NCBI RefSeq assembly: GCF_019511345.1 | Contig: NZ_JAEUAK010000003.1 | Location: 1 to 64,000, forward strand | Length of the DNA stretch: 64,000 bases | Reading direction: 5' to 3' | Source: Rhizobium mesosinicum | GTDB taxonomy: Bacteria > Pseudomonadota > Alphaproteobacteria > Rhizobiales > Rhizobiaceae | Part shown: positions 54,214-62,583 of the stretch, piece after piece | Position numbering within the stretch: position 1 is the stretch's first letter | Layout of the letters: every line of letters starts with the position of its first letter | Program-made: the position numbers and the translations under genes | Notes under the pieces: model-generated | What the model was told of the DNA's origin: nothing | What the model saw: the letters and a program-made list of their open reading frames with translations, nothing else | The model's database searches: none

Positions 54214-54393
54214 TCAAAAGCCGTTGCCTTTTGTCGGCGGAATGAAAAGGTCGGGATAACCTGCCTTCGGAGGCTTCTTCTCGGTCTGGCTATCAGCGTT
54301 TGCTTGCTTTTGTCCAACCGTTTTCGTCGCACCCGCATAGCCAATTAGAACGGCCGCCGCGATCATAACCCCTGCTGCAAAAACCCTCAGCAT
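54214..54393 (-). CDS. Small exported hypothetical protein
   Basis: The 59-residue protein starts at ATG 54393, with AAAAGGAG at the usual distance; an upstream in-frame ATG at 54411 overlaps that site. A hydrophobic N-terminus (MLRVFAAGVMIAAAVLIGYA) could be a signal or anchor. The rest is polar (QKQANADSQTEKKPPKAGYP) and ends FIPPTKGNGF. The family is unknown. A hybrid box lies exactly 57 bp upstream, so it is a regulon member. Confidence 0.6.
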   Translation of the reverse strand: MLRVFAAGVMIAAAVLIGYAGATKTVGQKQANADSQTEKKPPKAGYPDLFIPPTKGNGF

Positions 54394-54449
54394 TGTTCCG
54401 CTCCTTTTCATATTCGAAAGATAGTTTCACAAAGTATCGGCGCATTTCA

Positions 54450-54463
54450 TTGCGGCGGATCAA
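54450..54463 (-). promoter_or_regulatory. Hybrid FNR-like box
   Basis: TTGCGGCGGATCAA lies exactly 57 bp before the small exported gene at 54393. Confidence 0.6.
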
Positions 54464-54537
54464 AGTGGCGTGTGAATGCGCGGATATATTCGCAGGTGCA
54501 ACGCCACGCTGGCTCGGCTCTCGAACAGGAATCTCGA

Positions 54538-54551
54538 TTGACCGAGATCAA
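54538..54551 (+). promoter_or_regulatory. FNR/FixK-type box
   Basis: TTGACCGAGATCAA lies 45 bp before the phasin-like gene at 54596. Confidence 0.8.
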
Positions 54552-54595
54552 TGATCGTTGGGCTTCCGCGTCAACCTTGTTTTGGAGGATTGTCG

Positions 54596-54967
54596 ATGTT
54601 TAAAACCGCCTTTCCACTTTCTGCACAAATGGAGACCCCCCTCGCGGCAAATCCTCTTGTCGTACAGGCGAAACTTTTCGTTCTGTCATGCAGGATCGGC
54701 TTGCGCTGTCAGGCCGAGCTGCTGGGCTTCCTGCAGCATCGAACGAAACTGTTCGACACCTGCCTGCGCGACTTGGTCGAGAGTATCGAGTTGAACGATT
54801 CATTCGATGTGCTGACGGACTATTTCCAGAGCGCTTTTGCGGACTATCCGCGCGCGTTTGCGAAAGTGGCTGCTGTCGCTTCAAGCATGGAAGCGGAAGG
54901 CGCTCGCTTGGCTCGAAAGCTCGCCGATGATGTCGCCGATGACCTTGGAGCAAAAACGGTATCCTGA
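54596..54967 (+). CDS. Phasin-like protein
   Basis: The 123-residue protein starts at ATG 54596 with GGAGGA upstream. It is helical and amphipathic: RIGLRCQAELLGFLQHRTK, then FDVLTDYFQSAFADYPRAFA and VAAVASSMEAEGARLARKL. The pattern resembles phasin_2-type proteins that coat polyhydroxyalkanoate granules, which rhizobia store under oxygen limitation. Assignment rests on helix pattern and is tentative. Confidence 0.6.
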   Translation: MFKTAFPLSAQMETPLAANPLVVQAKLFVLSCRIGLRCQAELLGFLQHRTKLFDTCLRDLVESIELNDSFDVLTDYFQSAFADYPRAFAKVAAVASSMEAEGARLARKLADDVADDLGAKTVS

Positions 54968-55128
54968 CGCTCTTCTATGAGCGGCACTGGGTGCCTGTTC
55001 AGCGCTCGCTTCAGTCACGAGGTATCGTCTCATGCGCACCGTTTTCTGGCTCGGGCGGAGCGTTTTATTCGCCGGTCATGTCGGCGAGCAACCGTCCTGA
55101 CCGCGTTGCGCTATTGGTCCTGCCGATC

Positions 55129-55142
55129 TTGATCAGGGTCAA
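55129..55142 (+). promoter_or_regulatory. FNR/FixK-type box
   Basis: TTGATCAGGGTCAA lies 57 bp before the second BON gene at 55199. It is identical to the box at 33949. Confidence 0.8.
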
Positions 55143-55198
55143 CGATGCCGGCTCTGCCTATGGCACTATATGGTGCCGACCATTCCAAGGAGGGTGTT

Positions 55199-55846
55199 AT
55201 GAATGATCTTTCACTTCGTCAGCATATTCTGGATGAACTGGAGTTTGATCCCAGGGTCAACGCGGCTGAAATCGGCGTCATCGTCGAGAAGGGCATCGTT
55301 ACGCTGACAGGCCACGTTGCAAACTATGCCGAGAGGGAAGCCGCCGAACAGGTCGTCAGCCGGGTCAAGGGCGTCAGGGGGATCGCGCAGGAAATCGAGG
55401 TGCGGATATTCGGCGCGGCCGCGACTGACGACGATGACATCGCCGCCAGAGCCGTCAAGATGCTCGATTGGGACGTGTGTGTGCCGAAGGACGCCGTACA
55501 GGTTAGGGTTTTCAAAGGCTGGATCACGCTCACCGGTAAAGTTGAGTGGCAGTATCAAAAGGACGCGGCCTACGCCTCCGTGAAGAGCCTTGCCGGTGTT
55601 GTCGGCGTCTCCAATCTCATCGAAATCAAGCCGCAACTGAGCGCTATGGACATAAAGAAACGCATCGAGGATGCCTTCGAACGCGACGCGGAAATCGAAT
55701 CCAACCATATCAGCGTCGATGTCCAGGGTCGAAAGGTCATCCTGTCGGGTAAGGTCGCCACCTGGTCCCAACGCCGCGCGGCCGAGCGGGCCGCTTGGTC
55801 GGCCCCCGGTATCAGCACGCTGGAAGACCGCCTGACGATCGTATGA
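55199..55846 (+). CDS. Triple BON-domain protein (paralogue 2)
   Basis: The 215-residue protein starts at ATG 55199 (AAGGAGGG site). It aligns end to end with the protein at 35960: NDLSLRQHILDELEFDPRVN, then GIVTLTGHVANYAEREAAEQ, GWITLTGKVEWQYQKDAAYA and a third BON ending ERAAWSAPGI. Same length and domain order show a gene duplication within the island. It is cytoplasmic by absence of a signal peptide. Confidence 0.9.
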   Translation: MNDLSLRQHILDELEFDPRVNAAEIGVIVEKGIVTLTGHVANYAEREAAEQVVSRVKGVRGIAQEIEVRIFGAAATDDDDIAARAVKMLDWDVCVPKDAVQVRVFKGWITLTGKVEWQYQKDAAYASVKSLAGVVGVSNLIEIKPQLSAMDIKKRIEDAFERDAEIESNHISVDVQGRKVILSGKVATWSQRRAAERAAWSAPGISTLEDRLTIV

Positions 55847-55897
55847 TCGGCCTCGGAATTCCACGCCAAGCGCTGCCACGTCGACGTCGGCGCCCGC

Positions 55898-56695
55898 TCA
55901 GCTGTCCATCAGCGTTCCCCAGCTCCGATAGAAGATGTAAGCGGCGACTGCGAAGATAAGCACGGCGAACAGGCGGTTGAGGATGTTCTTGTAGCCGCTT
56001 AGTCGTGTGGCGAGCAGCATGCCGAGCAAACCGCCGGTGATGCCGCCCCCGATGAACTCCGCGGCAAGCCACCAGTCCACCAGTCCTGAACTAGCATAAT
56101 TCAACGCTGTCGCTAGTCCGAACGCAGCGACGGAGAGCAGAGATGTCCCGATAGCGTTGATCATCGGCATGCCTGTCGTCAGCATCAGGCCGGGAACGAT
56201 CAGGAAACCGCCGCCGATTCCGAAGAAACCGGATGCCGCGCCGGCGGCGAGTGCTACGGCCGCAGTGTCGAGACACATCTTGAGGTCGACCGGCCTGCAC
56301 CCCGCCGCCACCGCCTTTTGGGGCTTAAGCATCAACGCGCCGACGACGACCATCAGGATTCCAAACACAAAGATCAGATGGCCTCCGTCGATCGCCTTGC
56401 CGAGACTGGATCCGGCGAGCGCTCCGAGAACGCCAACTGCCGAGAAGACGGCTGCACAGCGCCACCAGACATGCCCCTTGATCGCGTGGCTCGCAAAGTT
56501 CGCGAACGCGTTCGCCGAGACCGCAAGCGCGCCTGTCCCAATTGCGATATGAGGCTGGCTCACGCCAACGACGTAGAGGAGCAGTGGAGTGGCCAGAATG
56601 GAGCCGCCGCCGCCGAGCAGGCCGAGCATGAACCCGACGATCCCGCCGGAGCCGACTGCCGCGAGGATGGTAGTGCTCACGCCCGTCTGCTCCAT
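55898..56695 (-). CDS. TauE/SafE-family sulfite exporter-like membrane protein
   Basis: The 265-residue protein starts at ATG 56695, overlapping the upstream YeeE-type gene by 19 bp. It has about eight membrane segments and the two TauE/SafE-type motifs: GFMLGLLGGGGSILATPLLL and GFFGIGGGFLIVPGLMLTT. It probably exports sulfite or related sulfur compounds made by the Blh reaction. It is the last gene of the sulfide operon. Confidence 0.9.
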   Translation of the reverse strand: MEQTGVSTTILAAVGSGGIVGFMLGLLGGGGSILATPLLLYVVGVSQPHIAIGTGALAVSANAFANFASHAIKGHVWWRCAAVFSAVGVLGALAGSSLGKAIDGGHLIFVFGILMVVVGALMLKPQKAVAAGCRPVDLKMCLDTAAVALAAGAASGFFGIGGGFLIVPGLMLTTGMPMINAIGTSLLSVAAFGLATALNYASSGLVDWWLAAEFIGGGITGGLLGMLLATRLSGYKNILNRLFAVLIFAVAAYIFYRSWGTLMDS

Positions 56696-57108
56696 ACTCT
56701 GTCGTGTAGGGCCATCCCGACCAGCATGGCGATGACGAACAGGACGGTTTGCGGAATACCGAGCGACAGGGAGGTGACGGCTGGGCCGGGGCAGAAACCG
56801 CCGATCCCCCAGCCGAGGCCAAATAAGGCCGAGCCAACGACCAGCGGCGCGTCGATCCGCCTGCTCGTCGGGACATGGAAGCTGTCGTCGAAGGCAGGAT
56901 GCCGTATCCGGTTCATAACCTGCACGCCGACGAGAGCGGTGGCGACGGCGCCGCCGAGAACGAAGGCGAGGCTCGGATCCCATGCGCCGAAGACGTCGAG
57001 GAAGCCCTGGACGCGAGCCGGGTTCAGCATGCCGGAGAGCGACAGGCCCAATCCGAAGACGGTGCCGGAGACGAGAGCTGCTGCGAACTGGTAGATGTGC
57101 CTATTCAT
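56677..57108 (-). CDS. YeeE/YedE-type transporter half (DUF6691)
   Basis: The 143-residue membrane protein has GTVFGLGLSLSGMLNPARVQ and LFGLGWGIGGFCPGPAVTSL, the signature of the second half of YeeE/YedE thiosulfate-type channels. It starts at ATG 57108, overlapping the stop of the first half as ATGA. The cysteine in GFCPGPA is the conserved one thought to relay sulfur. Confidence 0.9.
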   Translation of the reverse strand: MNRHIYQFAAALVSGTVFGLGLSLSGMLNPARVQGFLDVFGAWDPSLAFVLGGAVATALVGVQVMNRIRHPAFDDSFHVPTSRRIDAPLVVGSALFGLGWGIGGFCPGPAVTSLSLGIPQTVLFVIAMLVGMALHDRVWSRRA

Positions 57109-57515
57109 ATTCCAAGGCTCCGCAGAACTGCAACGGCGACCACGCCGGTCGTCAGGAAGGTGGCGACGGCCACCACGGAACGCGGCGACAAGCGGGCGAG
57201 ACCAAGCACGCCGTGCCCGCTGGTGCAGCCGGAGCCCATCCGCGAGCCGAAGCCGACGAGCAGCCCCGCGAGGATGATGAGCGGCCAGCCTGTCGTGATG
57301 TCGACCACTGGCCAATCACCGAAGACGAGCAGGTAGGCAATCGGCCCGAACAGCAGCCCAAGCACGAAGGCGAGATTGGTGGTCATTCCGACGCCCTGAG
57401 CGAGATGTCCGACAATCCCGCTGATCCCAGCGATCCGACCGTTGAGAAGCAGAAGCATGGTAGCGGATGCGCCGATCAGGATGCCGCCGGCCAGGGACGG
57501 GAGATAGGTGTTCAT
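57105..57515 (-). CDS. YeeE/YedE-type transporter half
   Basis: The 136-residue membrane protein has GASATMLLLLNGRIAGISGI and GSRMGSGCTSGHGVLGLARL, the signature of the first YeeE/YedE half. The GCTSGHG cysteine is conserved. It starts at ATG 57515, overlapping the bigR stop as ATGA. With the next gene it forms a two-piece sulfur-compound channel. Confidence 0.9.
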   Translation of the reverse strand: MNTYLPSLAGGILIGASATMLLLLNGRIAGISGIVGHLAQGVGMTTNLAFVLGLLFGPIAYLLVFGDWPVVDITTGWPLIILAGLLVGFGSRMGSGCTSGHGVLGLARLSPRSVVAVATFLTTGVVAVAVLRSLGI

Positions 57516-57859
57516 TCTTCTTCCTTCACGCAGAAGATGTCATAGAGGGCGGCGACCAGCCGGGCAGCCTTTGCCTCGGTCAGGCGGTAAAAGATCTGCT
57601 TTCCTTCCCGCCGCGTTTCGACGATGCCGGACGCGCGCAACACGGTAAGGTGTTGCGACAGATGCGGCTGGTGCAGGTCGAGTTTCTCTTCAAACTCGCC
57701 GACCGAATACTCGCTCTCAATGAGCGTGCAGACGATCATCAGGCGGGCCGGATGGGACAGCGTTTTCAACAGATCCGCAACTTCGCCGGCCCGGCTGGCC
57801 ATTTCGGCACGGGCAAGCCCCGCCTTTATCATCGCCTTCGGAACGGAAGTCATTCCCAT
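57512..57859 (-). CDS. bigR: BigR-type ArsR-family repressor
   Basis: The 115-residue winged-helix protein has KTLSHPARLMIVCTLIESEY, HQPHLSQHLTVLRASGIVET and REGKQIFYRLTEAKAARLV. Cysteines at positions 44 and 110 (42 and 108 if the second ATG is used) match the redox pair described for BigR, which form a disulfide or polysulfide on sulfide exposure and release DNA. It overlaps the end of blh by 10 bp. Confidence 0.9.
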   Translation of the reverse strand: MGMTSVPKAMIKAGLARAEMASRAGEVADLLKTLSHPARLMIVCTLIESEYSVGEFEEKLDLHQPHLSQHLTVLRASGIVETRREGKQIFYRLTEAKAARLVAALYDIFCVKEEE

Positions 57860-59148
57860 GCTGCTCCCTCCAATGCATCGAGCGGGAATTTGAGGTAGCG
57901 CCGGCCATTGGCTTCCGGCTCCGGCAAACGCCCGCCGCGGATGTTCACCTGCAGAGCGAGCAGGATGAGCTTCGGCATCGGCAGCGTCTTGTCGCGCTTC
58001 GTCCTGAGCGCCACAAATTCTTCTTCCGTCACGCCGGTAATATGATGGTTGGAGCTCTTCTGGTCGGCCACCGTGCTTTCCCAACGGGGTGCACGGCCCT
58101 TTGGCTGGTAGTCGTGGCCCGTGAAGATCCGTGTCTCCTCGGGGAGGGCGAGGATCTCCTGGATAGAATTCCATAAGGCGCGAGGATTTCCCCCGGGGAA
58201 GTCGGCACGCGCCGTGCCGCTGTCGGGCATGAAGAGCGTGTCGTGCACGAACGCCGCGTCGCCGATCACATAGGTGATGGAGGCGAGCGTATGTCCTGGC
58301 GAGAACAGCACCTTGGCATCGATCGAACCGACCTTGAACGTCTCGCCGTGGGCGAACATACGGTCCCATTGCGAGCCGTCGGTCGCAAGCTCGGGCCAGT
58401 TGTAGATGCCCTTCCACAGCTTCTGGACATCGACGACCCGCTCACCGATAGCTGTCGGAGCCCCGAGCCTCTCCTTAAGATACTGGGCGGCTGAGAAGTG
58501 GTCGGCATGCGGATGGGTGTCAAGGATCCACTCCACGGTCAGCCCTTCACTGCGGATGTACTCGAGGATCGCGTCGGCATTTTTGGTCGCTGTCGCGCCC
58601 GCCTTCTCATCGAAGTCGAGGACCGGATCTATGATGGCGCACTTGCCGGTCGCCGGATCGGAAACCACATACTGGACGCTCCAGGTGCGCTTGTCGAAAA
58701 AGCCCTTTACCTGCGGTCGGCGCGCTATATGTGTCCTGAGCCAGGCTGCGGCGGCGCTTGTGTCGAAACCTCGGACGCGTCCGAACTCGACGACCGCGTC
58801 TGCAGACATCCGCCCGTCGAGAACCTCACCGATCAGGTAGAGGCTGAGCGATCGGGTGCCGGTCTTGCAATGGGCGAACACCCGCCCTTCGGAGTCGTCG
58901 ACTGCGCGCTGAAACGCACGGACGTCCGCCTCGGTAATCGTGCTAAGTGTGACCGGAATGAACGCATAGGATAGGTTGCAGTGCTTTGCTTCCTGGCTTT
59001 CGCCCTGCGTTCCCGGCTGGGCAGAATCTTCATCGTCCGGCCGGTTGTTGATCAGTGTCCTAAAGCCTGCGCTGTAAAGCGACTGGATGGTCTCGATGCT
59101 CGGCTGCGGCGAGACCGACAGTTTCTCGGATAGTGCGGTGACAGACAT
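57850..59148 (-). CDS. blh: Blh-type bifunctional persulfide dioxygenase / sulfurtransferase
   Basis: The 432-residue protein has an N-terminal DUF442 phosphatase/sulfurtransferase-like domain (HCKTGTRSLSLYL, active Cys) and a C-terminal ETHE1-like metallo-beta-lactamase domain (LDTHPHADHFSAAQYL, FSPGHTLASITYVI, FTGHDYQPKGR). It oxidises glutathione persulfide to sulfite. The start is ATG 59148 (CCGGAGC site). It heads the operon blh-bigR-yeeE-yeeE-tauE and has a strongly AT-rich promoter. Confidence 0.95.
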   Translation of the reverse strand: MSVTALSEKLSVSPQPSIETIQSLYSAGFRTLINNRPDDEDSAQPGTQGESQEAKHCNLSYAFIPVTLSTITEADVRAFQRAVDDSEGRVFAHCKTGTRSLSLYLIGEVLDGRMSADAVVEFGRVRGFDTSAAAAWLRTHIARRPQVKGFFDKRTWSVQYVVSDPATGKCAIIDPVLDFDEKAGATATKNADAILEYIRSEGLTVEWILDTHPHADHFSAAQYLKERLGAPTAIGERVVDVQKLWKGIYNWPELATDGSQWDRMFAHGETFKVGSIDAKVLFSPGHTLASITYVIGDAAFVHDTLFMPDSGTARADFPGGNPRALWNSIQEILALPEETRIFTGHDYQPKGRAPRWESTVADQKSSNHHITGVTEEEFVALRTKRDKTLPMPKLILLALQVNIRGGRLPEPEANGRRYLKFPLDALEGAAWE

Positions 59149-59168
59149 TGCCAGCTCCGGGTTGGAAA

Positions 59169-59205
59169 ATAAATATATAATATAACATAATATATAATAA
59201 TATAT
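59169..59205 (-). promoter_or_regulatory. AT-rich promoter region of blh, probable BigR site
   Basis: About 37 bp consist almost only of A and T (repeats of ATAATATA) directly upstream of blh. BigR is known to bind an AT-rich palindromic element in the blh promoter. I do not see a perfect palindrome, so this is a probable, not proven, operator. Confidence 0.6.
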
Positions 59206-59659
59206 CTTCAAGGTTGGGTGAGGAACTTTTCGTCGCTTCCCAATGCCCCGAGGAGAAACGACCGTGGCTACGACGCTATCAGCGCACAGACATCTACGAA
59301 ATCGTTCGACGCCTGCGCTCGTAAATCGCAGAAAAAATCGTCTGGTACGAGGCTCATCTCGAATAGCTTGAAGCAGGGGCTGGGGAACTTGATCGAGAGT
59401 GAGATTTTAAGCCGACCTTGGAGGTTAACGCTTCCTCGCTGCCGTTCACGGGAATGGACCTGGCGGCCACTGTGGAGCGCTGGTGGCTGCTTTGCGCGGC
59501 TATGCGACCGCGCCATGTCAGCGCGTTCGGAGGGATTTCGTTTAAGACGACGGTGCCGATCCGCTGACGCACACCACGAAGCGGCCCCCTGCAGAATTAG
59601 GCAGTTTTAGTCATGTCCATGGCGACGATGCTGCAATTCAAGGTTCTTTCTGCCCCGCC
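59206..59659. other. Gene-free spacer
   Basis: About 450 bp between the blh promoter and the Usp gene end hold no gene I can support. Frames on both strands overlap and have no family or good start. Confidence 0.4.
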
Positions 59660-60493
59660 TCAATGCGCCATGAAAATTGGAATGCGGGCCTCTTCGATCA
59701 TGCTCCGGGTCACCCCGCCAAACAGCGTTTGCTGCCAGCGTGGATGGCTGAAGGCGCCCATGACGATAAGATTGGCGGCGACATCGACCGCGTGTTGCCT
59801 TAGGACTTCGTCCGCGCGCCGCCCGCCGCTCGCCAGGCGATCCACCTGCACTTTGACACCGTGGCGGGCAAGGTAGGCTGCAATGTCGGCTCCCGGCTCC
59901 TCGCCATTCGCCCTCATACTGGCGACCGGGTCGATCAGCGTGATGTAAACCACGTCCGCCTGTTTCAGAAGCTCGAGCGATTGGCGCGCCGCACGAGAGG
60001 CTTCGTTGCTGGAGTCCCACGCGACGAGGATTGATTTTGCAGCTGAGGAGATGGCACGCGGGCCGCGATTGATGAGGATGGGAGTTGGCGTTTGGAAGAG
60101 AGCGCCGTCGAAGATCCGCTTGCGAAGGTCTTCGTCATCGGCAGCCTGACGACCGATGAGCACGACATCCGCGTAAAGCGCCCGTTCCGCTATGTCCTGG
60201 TCGGCCCATGCAAATTCCGTATAGACGTGGTCGACATCGCAGGACAGGTCCTCGCGGGCGAGTATGTCTTTCACCCTATCTGCGGCTTCTGCAAGTTCCT
60301 CGATCTCGCGCTGCCGTTCGTCGAGCCAGACGGTCGACATGGCATTGTATTCGCCTATCGCCCCCGCTGAACCCATTGAAATGACGAGCGCGCTGAGATG
60401 CGCTCCGTAGATCTCACAGAATGCTGCCGCTGCCTTCAGATCTTCATCGAAATGTTCGACGTTGAGAATGCTCAGTACCGTCTTGATTGTCAT
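59660..60493 (-). CDS. Tandem-domain universal stress protein
   Basis: The 277-residue protein starts at ATG 60493. It has two Usp folds. The first is degenerate (VLSILNVEHFDEDLKAAAAF); the second ends in LIVMGAFSHPRWQQTLFGGV and TRSMIEEARIPIFMAH. It is a paralogue of the protein at 45137. A box lies 56 bp upstream. Confidence 0.9.
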   Translation of the reverse strand: MTIKTVLSILNVEHFDEDLKAAAAFCEIYGAHLSALVISMGSAGAIGEYNAMSTVWLDERQREIEELAEAADRVKDILAREDLSCDVDHVYTEFAWADQDIAERALYADVVLIGRQAADDEDLRKRIFDGALFQTPTPILINRGPRAISSAAKSILVAWDSSNEASRAARQSLELLKQADVVYITLIDPVASMRANGEEPGADIAAYLARHGVKVQVDRLASGGRRADEVLRQHAVDVAANLIVMGAFSHPRWQQTLFGGVTRSMIEEARIPIFMAH

Positions 60494-60548
60494 CGTGATC
60501 ACCTCTTGGCTCAATGCGATGAGAATATTCTCTTCTGCCGGACGGTCT

Positions 60549-60562
60549 TTGACCTTCATCAA
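60549..60562 (-). promoter_or_regulatory. FNR/FixK-type box
   Basis: TTGACCTTCATCAA lies 56 bp before the Usp gene at 60493. On the other side it is 249 bp before the gene at 60811. Confidence 0.8.
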
Positions 60563-60810
60563 CGTCTGCGCGCCGTGATGCGGATATCGTAACTAGGTTA
60601 CGAGAGGCGATGTCGTATCGCCATCTGAAGGCTGGAAGGACCCAGGTTTCGTCAAAGGTGGCTGTGGCTCGCCATATGTGAAACTCGCGCCATGCCTATG
60701 GTGGAGGTTGTAGGATCATTTGCCGTGTCGAAAGCGATTGTTGGCAGCCGAGCCAGCAAAGGGCTTGCAGATGCGGGATTCGATCATCGCCGAATAAAGG
60801 GAGATCAATC

Positions 60811-61101
60811 ATGCTGACTGTTGAACGAGACAACAAGCGCGGAGGCGAGTGCTTCGCGGTGCCGACAATCGGAGAAATTGAGGGTAAGCTTCTGGTCTAC
60901 GAAACGATTACCGTCGCCTGCCTGCAGGAAATACTCAAGCACCCAGACACACACGACCTTTCTGCATTCCGTGAAACGATTGCCCGGAAAATTTCCTCCG
61001 GGTGCAAGAACTTGAAGCTTTGCTGCGACGACATGAGTGCCACCCGCGAATATGCGCTCCAAGTGTTTGACGAAGCGACAAGGCAAGCGGCTGGCAAATG
61101 A
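60811..61101 (+). CDS. Hypothetical protein, 96 residues
   Basis: A GGGAGA site precedes the ATG at 60811. The protein (MLTVERDNKRGGECFAVPTI, then HDLSAFRETIARKIS and SATREYALQVFDEATRQA) is soluble with two Cys near residues 69-75. No family is recognised. It may be a small binding protein. No box lies close upstream. Confidence 0.6.
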   Translation: MLTVERDNKRGGECFAVPTIGEIEGKLLVYETITVACLQEILKHPDTHDLSAFRETIARKISSGCKNLKLCCDDMSATREYALQVFDEATRQAAGK

Positions 61102-61241
61102 TATGAAAAGGGCGGAGGAGTCATGTCGCTGAGACGGCTCGGGCTAAACGCGCCGGAATCACCGGCCTGTTGGCCGGGTCCGTCATTTTTTGAAGAATCA
61201 CACCGGATGGAGGTGCTGGCGCAAGATCGGATCGGTTGAGA

Positions 61242-61577
61242 TTAGCTGCAATCCTCAGCTTGCGTTTCGGCCTCGAGTTGTGCGGCGGCCTCGAACATCA
61301 TGTCATTCATCATCGCACGAAGCTCCTGTTCGTCAACGATCTGCCCCGCATTCCTGAGATCGTTCGAGATCTTACGCATTACATCGCTGTCGCCCGCTTC
61401 GAGATTGCCGGCACATTCGACCTCTTCCAGATAAGCCTCCTGATCATTTCGCCCAAGCTTCTTGGCAGCCCAGTTGGCGAACAATCGGTTCCGTCGCGCT
61501 CGTGTCTGCGCAAACCTTTGAAAGTCCAGGATGTATCGATCCTCGAGGGCTCTGCGTCTTTCCTCGCCCATAGCCAT
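61242..61577 (-). CDS. DUF1476 / F1-ATPase inhibitor zeta-subunit-like protein
   Basis: The 111-residue protein has the DUF1476 pattern of alphaproteobacterial ATPase zeta: RRRALEDRYILDFQRFAQTR, then ARRNRLFANWAAKKLG and a helical C-terminus (DVMRKISNDLRNAGQIVDEQ). Zeta inserts its N-terminus into F1 and blocks ATP hydrolysis. This copy lies in a stress island, away from the usual locus, and has a hybrid box 73 bp upstream. Confidence 0.8.
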   Translation of the reverse strand: MAMGEERRRALEDRYILDFQRFAQTRARRNRLFANWAAKKLGRNDQEAYLEEVECAGNLEAGDSDVMRKISNDLRNAGQIVDEQELRAMMNDMMFEAAAQLEAETQAEDCS

Positions 61578-61649
61578 GTTTTACTCCTCATGCAAAGCTC
61601 ATTTGGCTTTTGCTTTACGGCATCATGACTTCAAAATGCCTCGAAGACT

Positions 61650-61663
61650 TTGCGATTGATCAA
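61650..61663 (-). promoter_or_regulatory. Hybrid FNR-like box
   Basis: TTGCGATTGATCAA lies 73 bp before the zeta-like gene at 61577. It reads TTGCG on the plus strand and is in reverse orientation to that gene. Confidence 0.5.
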
Positions 61664-61825
61664 TAGCAGGCATGGACAAACTGTCGGTACGCTGATTTGA
61701 ACAGTCATCAAGATTGCGAGCGATCGCGTCGATCAGCGCGAAGATCGCGACAGCGAATACTCTGCGAAAGCGGAGCGGCGCTGAGCGACGACCGTCCATC
61801 CTCGTCTGCGAACTTTTGGCCCTTT

Positions 61826-61839
61826 TTGACGCCGGTCAA
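61826..61839 (+). promoter_or_regulatory. FNR/FixK-type box
   Basis: TTGACGCCGGTCAA lies 57 bp before the host-attachment-family gene at 61896. Confidence 0.8.
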
Positions 61840-61895
61840 ACTGCGCTTCTCCTGCGCGCCTACAATAGAAAAATATCTAAATGCAGGAGGGCTCA

Positions 61896-62345
61896 ATGAA
61901 GAGCGAGATCATCCCCCACGATGCATGTGTTTTGGTTGCCGACGGAAAGAAGGCTCTTTTGTTGCGTAACATCGGAACAGCTTATCAGCTGATGCTCGAA
62001 GTCGAGCAGGTCATTGAAGCGAGCGCCAATCCGCTCAGCCATGAACAGGGAACGGACAGGCCAGGGCGGACCTGGTCGGGTGGCCATCGCAGCAGTGTCG
62101 ACGAGACCGACTTTCATAGCTTGGAGGAGCAGCGCTTTTCGACAATCGTAGCAGAGCGGCTTGAGACCATCTGCGCGGAAGGGGCTATCGGCAAACTCGT
62201 CATAGCCGCGGCTCCCAAGTCGCTGGCCAACCTGAGACACGCCATGTCTGAAAACCTCAGCAAGCGCATCATTGCTGAATACGACAAAGACCTCGTCAAT
62301 CTGCCGATCGACGAAATTCAGAGGCACCTTCTCTCAGAGCGCTGA
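61896..62345 (+). CDS. Host-attachment-family (baeRF-like) protein
   Basis: The 149-residue protein starts at ATG 61896 with CAGGAGG upstream. It has ACVLVADGKKALLLRNIGTA, the acidic-basic loop GTDRPGRTWSGGHRSSVDET, and a C-terminal KLVIAAAPKSLANLRHAMSE and SKRIIAEYDKDLVNLPIDEI. This is the 'host attachment protein' family of rhizobia, a ribosome-linked eRF1-like fold. The name is historical; the mechanism is unknown. Confidence 0.85.
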   Translation: MKSEIIPHDACVLVADGKKALLLRNIGTAYQLMLEVEQVIEASANPLSHEQGTDRPGRTWSGGHRSSVDETDFHSLEEQRFSTIVAERLETICAEGAIGKLVIAAAPKSLANLRHAMSENLSKRIIAEYDKDLVNLPIDEIQRHLLSER

Positions 62346-62533
62346 CCAACGGACCAACGGCTCGTCCGCGAGTTATCGGGGTCGCCAATAAGGATGCTGT
62401 CCGCCTGGTGAAATTGCTGGTCGCGAGAGATATTCGTGTGACTGTCACTTAAAGCACATCGATCCAGAACGCCGCCGGTGCCCTGCTTTCCAGGCATACC
62501 ATTCTCAGGTCGCGTGTTGGCCAGACTCTCCGT

Positions 62534-62566
62534 TAAGGCGACGGGCGATATCTGCGCGTCGCCTTA
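62534..62566. terminator. Probable hairpin terminator
   Basis: TAAGGCGACG and CGTCGCCTTA form a perfect 10-bp stem with a 13-nt loop between convergent genes (host-attachment and hsp20). Confidence 0.5.
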
Positions 62567-62583
62567 CAGAACGTCCTGTCGGA

